A stretch of 64,000 bases of DNA from an uncultured Oscillospiraceae bacterium (GTDB lineage: Bacteria; Bacillota; Clostridia; Oscillospirales; Ruminococcaceae). The stretch spans positions 1 through 64,000 of the forward strand of contig CAJTZM010000001.1 in the NCBI GenBank assembly GCA_910583935.1, written 5' to 3'. Below the pieces are notes generated by a model. The model had not been told where the DNA came from, ran no database searches, and saw only the letters and a program-made list of their open reading frames with translations. The translations under genes and the position numbers were made by a program. Shown piece after piece: positions 59,866 to 64,000 of the stretch (position 1 is its first letter; every line of letters begins with the position of its first letter).

Positions 59866-59895
59866 AAAAGGGCCGGACGATTGTCCGGCCCTTTT
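59866..59895 (-). terminator. Intrinsic terminator of the 2-oxoacid oxidoreductase operon
   Basis: A 13-bp perfect stem (59866-59878 with 59883-59895), loop GATT, T-rich at the minus-strand end, directly after the gamma-subunit stop. Confidence 0.9.
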
Positions 59896-59902
59896 GCAAA
59901 GC

Positions 59903-60439
59903 TTATTCGTACTGCATGCCAAGCTCGATGGCGCGAAGGTTCGCTTCGATCAAATGCCTCTTTTTGGGAGGAACGCATTTGTCGATCGCTTTTTTTACCG
60001 CTTCAAAATCCGCGAAGCCGGTGTGCTTTAAAATCGCGCCAATAAGGATTATGTTCGCCAACCCCTGCAAATCGTTCTCGCTGGCCAAAGCGGTAGCAGG
60101 GACGTAAATCGCAGTAATATCGGTTCGGCTGCTTTTTTTGTCGATCAGCGTACAGTCAATGACCGCGACGCCGCCGGGCGCCACCGAATCAATAAATTTA
60201 TCGAAGGACTGCAGATTCATGGCCATCAAAACGTCCGGCGACAAGACCAGGGGAGAGCCGATGGGTTCATCCGAAATGCAAACGCTGCAATTAGCGGTGC
60301 CCCCGCGCATTTCAGGTCCGTAGGAGGGAAGCCAGGAAACCTCTTTGCCATCCATCAAACCGGAATAGGCGATCACCTTGCCGGAGAAGAGAATGCCTTG
60401 TCCGCCGAATCCAGCCAATAAAAAATTTTTCAGCGCCAC
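59903..60439 (-). CDS. 2-oxoacid:ferredoxin oxidoreductase, gamma subunit
   Basis: A 178-residue gamma subunit of a four-subunit 2-oxoacid:ferredoxin oxidoreductase. It has LLAGFGGQGILFSGKVIAY and SYGPEMRGGTANCSVCISD, the POR_gamma signature involved in CoA handling. With beta, alpha and delta subunits encoded just upstream, it oxidises a branched-chain 2-oxoacid or 2-oxoglutarate to the acyl-CoA, reducing ferredoxin. The gene start (60439) overlaps the beta subunit stop by one base. The order delta-alpha-beta-gamma is typical of VOR/KOR operons. Confidence 0.93.
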   Translation of the reverse strand: MALKNFLLAGFGGQGILFSGKVIAYSGLMDGKEVSWLPSYGPEMRGGTANCSVCISDEPIGSPLVLSPDVLMAMNLQSFDKFIDSVAPGGVAVIDCTLIDKKSSRTDITAIYVPATALASENDLQGLANIILIGAILKHTGFADFEAVKKAIDKCVPPKKRHLIEANLRAIELGMQYE

Positions 60440-61188
60440 TATTTATCGCCTCCCGTGATGTCTTTATAAACGCCCAGCGGGTAGTAGGGAATCATATTGT
60501 CCCGCAGCCAGTCCAATGCCTCTACCGGCGTTAACCCCCAGTTGGTCGGGCAGGAGGAGAGGACCTCGACAATGGAAAAGCCCTTTTGATTGACCTGATT
60601 TTCGAACGCCTTTTGAATCGCGGCCTTTGCCTTACGGATATTAGGCACACAGTCCACCGAAACCCGCTCGGCATAGGCGACGCCGTCGAGGGTGGAGAGC
60701 ATTTCACAGATGCGGACCGGATAGCCGGCGGTAGAAACATCGCGTCCGTAAGGGGTAGTCTGGGTAATCTGGCCAGGGAGACTGGTAGGGGCCATCTGTC
60801 CGCCGGTCATGCCATAAATGGCATTGTTGACAAAAATAACGGTGATATTTTCCCCGCGGGTGGCGGAATGGACCGTTTCAGCTGTGCCGATGGCGGCCAG
60901 GTCGCCGTCTCCCTGATAGGTAAAAATGATATTCTCCGGCAACGCCCGCTTTAGGCCGGTCGCGACCGCCGGGGCTCTGCCGTGAGGCGCCTCGACCATG
61001 TCGCATGTAAAATAGTTGTAGGCCATTACCGCGCAGCCCACCGGGGCGACGCCGACGGTTTTCCCCTCAATGCCCAGCTCCTCAATGGCCTGGGCGACCA
61101 GGGTGTGGATGATACCGTGGGTGCAGCCGGGGCAATAATGCAAAGTAGCGTCGCTTAAGGTTTTGGGCTTTTCAAATACGACTGCCAT
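60439..61188 (-). CDS. 2-oxoacid:ferredoxin oxidoreductase, beta subunit (TPP-binding)
   Basis: A 249-residue beta subunit carrying thiamine diphosphate. CPGCTHGIIHTL starts the family motif; TYQGDGDLAAIGTAETVHS is the GDG pyrophosphate loop, closed by FVNNAIYGMTGGQMAPT. Those features place it with VorA/KorB-type subunits. It shares one base with each neighbour (TAATG-type junctions), so the subunits are translated as a unit. The thiamine transporter gene thiT lies 4 kb away and could supply the cofactor, though nothing in the sequence links their control. Confidence 0.94.
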   Translation of the reverse strand: MAVVFEKPKTLSDATLHYCPGCTHGIIHTLVAQAIEELGIEGKTVGVAPVGCAVMAYNYFTCDMVEAPHGRAPAVATGLKRALPENIIFTYQGDGDLAAIGTAETVHSATRGENITVIFVNNAIYGMTGGQMAPTSLPGQITQTTPYGRDVSTAGYPVRICEMLSTLDGVAYAERVSVDCVPNIRKAKAAIQKAFENQVNQKGFSIVEVLSSCPTNWGLTPVEALDWLRDNMIPYYPLGVYKDITGGDK

Positions 61189-62261
61189 TATTTTGCGCCT
61201 CCCATCGTTTTTTGAATTTGCTCCAGCACTTCGGCGGGCGAAGGAATGATGCCGCCGGTGCGTCCGAAAAAGTAGACGGGCTTTTTGCCGTTAACAGCCA
61301 GGCGGACGTCATCCACCATCTGGCCCATGCTCATCTCCACACTCATAAAGCAGGAGACGGTGTCCGCAGCCTTCTGGATTGCCTTTTCAGGGAAGGGCCA
61401 CAGGGTGATGGGGCGAATCATACCCGCCTTGATGCCCATTGCGCGGGCGCTGTTGACGGCGCTTTTTACGATTCGAGAGGTTGCGCCGAAGCTGACCAGC
61501 ACGATGTCCGCGTCGTCTACCAGATATTCCTCCGCCAACGGTTCCTTTTCCTTGATGCGCTCATAGCGTTTAAAACGCTCTACCACCTTTTGTTCCAGCT
61601 CGTTGGGATCCAGGTAGAGAGAATTGACGATATTGTGCGCGCGCTTGTTCTGGTGGCCGGTGGTTGCCCAAGGCTTTTCGATTTTTTGATCCGCCTCTTT
61701 TTCGGGGAATTCCACCGGCTCCATCATCTGGCCTAACATACCGTCGGCGAGAATCATGGCGGGCATACGGTACTCGTCCGCTTTATCATATGCGGTATAG
61801 ACCAGGTCCACCATTTCTTGGATGGTGGAGGGGGCGAAAACTAAAATATGAAAATCGCCGTGACCGGTGGCACGGGTTGCCTGCCAATAATCCGCCTGAG
61901 AAGGCTGAATTCCGCCTAATCCGGGACCGCCGCGCTGTACGTTGATAATCAGACAGGGAAGGTCGGAACCGGCTATGTAGGAAATTCCTTCGGTTTTTAA
62001 AGAAATCCCTGGGGAAGAAGAGGATGTCATGACTCGTACGCCGGCAGAAGCGGCGCCCAGCACCATATTGATTGCAGCGATTTCCGATTCAGCCTGTAAA
62101 TAGGTACCGCCGATTTTCGGCATTCTTTTTGCCATATAGGCGGCAACCTCCGTCTGGGGCGTAATCGGATAGCCAAAGAAATGACGGCACCCGCTTTTGA
62201 TCGCGGCCTCGGCCAATGCTTCGTTTCCTTTCATCAGTACACGTTCAGCCAAATGATTCAC
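61188..62261 (-). CDS. 2-oxoacid:ferredoxin oxidoreductase, alpha subunit (VorB-type)
   Basis: A 357-residue alpha subunit. GCRHFFGYPITPQTEVAAYM is the N-terminal domain binding the substrate and TPP ring; AESEIAAINMVLGAASAGVR and TSSSSPGISLKTEGISY are hallmark segments of the POR_N fold. The C-terminal part (DIVLVSFGATSRIVKSA) is the domain II transketolase-like end. The close similarity to annotated VorB proteins (3-methyl-2-oxobutanoate dehydrogenase) suggests branched-chain 2-oxoacids, but 2-oxoglutarate cannot be excluded from sequence alone. Confidence 0.93.
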   Translation of the reverse strand: MNHLAERVLMKGNEALAEAAIKSGCRHFFGYPITPQTEVAAYMAKRMPKIGGTYLQAESEIAAINMVLGAASAGVRVMTSSSSPGISLKTEGISYIAGSDLPCLIINVQRGGPGLGGIQPSQADYWQATRATGHGDFHILVFAPSTIQEMVDLVYTAYDKADEYRMPAMILADGMLGQMMEPVEFPEKEADQKIEKPWATTGHQNKRAHNIVNSLYLDPNELEQKVVERFKRYERIKEKEPLAEEYLVDDADIVLVSFGATSRIVKSAVNSARAMGIKAGMIRPITLWPFPEKAIQKAADTVSCFMSVEMSMGQMVDDVRLAVNGKKPVYFFGRTGGIIPSPAEVLEQIQKTMGGAK

Positions 62262-62467
62262 TACCTTTCCACTTTAATTGCGCAGTCAGGGCACATGGTT
62301 GCGCACATGGCGCAGCCAATACAAAGGCTCATATCCGAGACCTTTGCCGGATGATATCCCTTTGCGTTTAGGATATCCTGCGCCAGAACAACGATTTTTT
62401 TGGGACATGCGGCCGTACAAAGACCGCAGCCTTTACAGATATTTTCCGAAATGGTTACCTTCGCCAT
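62261..62467 (-). CDS. 2-oxoacid:ferredoxin oxidoreductase, delta subunit (2[4Fe-4S] ferredoxin)
   Basis: A 68-residue dicluster ferredoxin. The two motifs are CKGCGLCTAACP and CIGCAMCATMCP, each C-x2-C-x2-C-x3-C-P, so it holds two [4Fe-4S] clusters and passes electrons from the TPP centre to external ferredoxin. The RBS AAGGAGG lies 6 bases before the ATG. It is the first gene of the four-subunit operon. The gap to the P-loop gene upstream (62468-62584) contains a small GGGAA/TTCCC stem and no clear promoter. Confidence 0.95.
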   Translation of the reverse strand: MAKVTISENICKGCGLCTAACPKKIVVLAQDILNAKGYHPAKVSDMSLCIGCAMCATMCPDCAIKVER

Positions 62468-62584
62468 TGCAATCCTCCTTATTCCTTTTGCTAATCAAAA
62501 CCGATGAACGGTCCATTGGCGATTTTGGGAATCCTGGTTCCCGCAGAAAAACAGAAAAAAGCGTACTTGTATGGGAAACTATAC

Positions 62585-63271
62585 TCAAAAAGGCAGCTTT
62601 TTCTCTTCCCAAGGGGGAAGGACATATAAGTCCACAGGGTAAACGGCAGGATCTGGTATTTGAGCGGCCAGTCTGCGCTCTGCTGTTGCTGCGACCAGCG
62701 GGATCCCTGCTAAAGATGCAACCGACCGGCCGTACGCCAGCGCGTCGAGAATATCCTGTGCCGTCGTCTGCCCGCCAAGGTTGGAATTGTTCACAACGCC
62801 GGTTGCAGCAAGACGGGAGGCCGCCTCGATTTCCCGCAGTACCTCCAGCGCCTCCCGGGGCTGCCGGGTCAGATAGCGGTACCGGTTGACCACATACAGC
62901 ATATCGAACGCTTCTTCCTGAATGAGCTTTGCGTAGCGACCTAAAGCGGCGGCGCCTGCGTCGTCGCCGCCAACGTCAAAAATGACAGAACGGCTGTCAT
63001 CTTTACGAAAAACGGAATAGATATCCGCGCCCAGCGCAGGAATATCCAAATTGGTGTTCGCGTAAGTAGGGCAGATCATCTCGATGCCCATACGGCCGAG
63101 CAGACCCTTGAAATCGGCGGAACGAAAATAGGGATTTACAATGTCCAGATCGACCAACACCGCCTTTTTCCCGGCCTTGCAGAAATCGACGGCAAGATTG
63201 ACCGCGAAATTGGTTTTTCCGCTTCCGTAATGTCCGGTGACGATTGTAATACGTTTGCTGCTTTGGATCAT
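62585..63271 (-). CDS. P-loop ATPase of the ParA/MinD-like (SIMIBI) type
   Basis: A 228-residue P-loop protein. Walker A is GHYGSGKTNFAVNLAV (a deviant loop GxxGSGKT). VLVDLDIVNPYFRSADF provides the switch I-like Asp, and VIFDVGGDDAGAAALGRY the Walker B/switch II. It resembles ATPases often annotated as ParA or MinD-like that sit next to ferredoxin oxidoreductase genes in Clostridia, but no membrane-targeting helix or partner is visible. It lies 117 bases upstream of the delta subunit on the same strand and is probably co-transcribed. An assembly or regulatory role for the complex is a guess. Confidence 0.82.
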   Translation of the reverse strand: MIQSSKRITIVTGHYGSGKTNFAVNLAVDFCKAGKKAVLVDLDIVNPYFRSADFKGLLGRMGIEMICPTYANTNLDIPALGADIYSVFRKDDSRSVIFDVGGDDAGAAALGRYAKLIQEEAFDMLYVVNRYRYLTRQPREALEVLREIEAASRLAATGVVNNSNLGGQTTAQDILDALAYGRSVASLAGIPLVAATAERRLAAQIPDPAVYPVDLYVLPPWEEKKLPF

Positions 63272-63495
63272 CCAATCCCCCTTATTCTTTACAGAATTGT
63301 CCGGTTCCCAACAGGAGCACAGAAAACAGCGAAAAAAGCTGTCCAGAACAGTATAGCATTTTTTAGCGCTTTACACAATCGCAGTATGGCCGTTACTATT
63401 CATTATTTTCTGGGAAATAAATCAGAAAAAATTAGTTTAATTGTCAAAAGAGCAAAAATATATTGTGACGGTTTCTGGATAAAGGAGAAAGCATT

Positions 63496-64000
63496 TTAAG
63501 AACTGTAGTACATGTTTTCGGCAAAAATACCGTATCCTTTGGTCGGATCGTTGACAAAAACATGGGTAACCGCACCCACCAGCTTCCCATCTTGAATAAT
63601 TGGGCTGCCGCTCATCCCCTGGATAATACCGCCGGTTTTTTCTAAAAGGGAAGGATCGGTGATACGGATCACCATATTTTTGGTTGGGTTATTCTGCGCA
63701 AAAGAGATTTTTTCAATCACAATATCGAAGACCTGGGGGGTATTCCCGGAAATAGTTGTCAGAATTTGGGCAGGGCCTTCCTTCACCTCCTGACGAAAGG
63801 CCAGCGGGATTTGGTAAGGGTTGGTATAGTCAAAAAGCAGCCTGCCGAAAACGCCGGTATCCCGGTTGGCTGTCAGCTCTCCCAAAAGGCTGTTTTCGTG
63901 AAATACCCCCCGCAGCTCCCCAGGGTCCCCAGGCCGGCCTTTTACCACGTCGTTAATGGATACGTCAACGATTTCACCGCTCATCAGCGGCATCAGCTCG
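63496..64000 (-). CDS. spoIVB: SpoIVB serine peptidase, C-terminal part (cut by window end)
   Basis: The last 167 or so residues of SpoIVB (family S55), the forespore-secreted protease that triggers pro-sigma-K processing by cleaving SpoIVFA. The catalytic serine lies in GGIIQGMSGSPIIQDGKLVG, and the C-terminus VTHVFVNDPTKGYGIFAENM matches the family. The N-terminal membrane segment and PDZ domain lie outside the window. Together with spoIIE it shows the organism sporulates or descends from spore formers. The gap 63272-63495 holds no feature I recognise. Confidence 0.95.
   Translation of the reverse strand, partial: ELMPLMSGEIVDVSINDVVKGRPGDPGELRGVFHENSLLGELTANRDTGVFGRLLFDYTNPYQIPLAFRQEVKEGPAQILTTISGNTPQVFDIVIEKISFAQNNPTKNMVIRITDPSLLEKTGGIIQGMSGSPIIQDGKLVGAVTHVFVNDPTKGYGIFAENMYYSS

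Noticed and set aside
1..64000. CRISPR arrays, insertion sequences, prophage or integrative elements
   Set aside because: No regularly spaced direct repeats, transposase or integrase genes, and no att-like duplication of the tRNA 3' ends were seen.

Overview
The window reads as chromosomal DNA of an anaerobic, endospore-forming Firmicute, most likely a gut-type member of class Clostridia (Oscillospiraceae-like; the family is an inference). Support: spoIIE and a spoIVB fragment for sporulation; a four-subunit 2-oxoacid:ferredoxin oxidoreductase and a ferredoxin-type aldo/keto reductase for anaerobic metabolism; sigma-A-type promoters, strong GGAGG ribosome binding sites, and GTG/TTG starts. 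I see no insertion sequence, prophage or CRISPR array.

Layout. 1-360: tRNA/5S rRNA tail. 500-3800: two paralogous SIS-domain (FrlB-like) sugar-phosphate deglycase genes, each behind the same kind of promoter and the same three-hairpin mRNA leader, with a flavodoxin-fold reductase between them. 3.8-5.7 kb: PNPOx-like protein, redoxin and GNAT genes. 5.9-10.3 kb: three-gene exopolysaccharide operon. 10.4-13.5 kb: BlaI repressor and an M56 (BlaR1-like) sensor with a GLUG-repeat C-terminus. 13.5-16.5 kb (minus): FliB-like protein and gltX. 16.6-22 kb: spoIIE behind a 21-bp-spacer promoter, a double GNAT, an OGG1-type glycosylase and a DUF6062 protein. 22-26.2 kb: a non-coding stretch with an orphan terminator and TTTCCAC repeats, a small membrane protein, rlmB, and a large membrane protein resembling a catalytically dead P-type ATPase. 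26.3-29.9 kb: two-gene chromate-type transporter, LysR regulator, MATE pump. 30-37.6 kb: S1 protein, small proteins, prfA-tsaC-coaE-lytic transglycosylase, M18 aminopeptidase, aldo/keto reductase. 37.8-50.4 kb: rpoB-rpoC, then rpsL-rpsG-fusA-tuf. 50.5-56.9 kb: malic enzyme, TSCPD protein, a 54-residue Cys-rich membrane peptide, a ClpC variant, a FlK-like thioesterase, and thiT under a TPP riboswitch. 57-59.9 kb: ECF sigma, zinc anti-sigma and two membrane proteins. 59.9-64 kb (minus): vor/kor-type operon, a P-loop ATPase, and the 3' part of spoIVB.

Working together: the transcription/translation genes form the housekeeping core, and the SIS genes look highly expressed (first copy: T-ending codons like tuf, strong RBS). 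The most notable unexplained signals are the paired structured leaders of the SIS genes, the pseudo-P-type ATPase, the ClpC lacking its usual middle domain next to an unannotated Cys-rich peptide, and the ECF/TM2 membrane locus.
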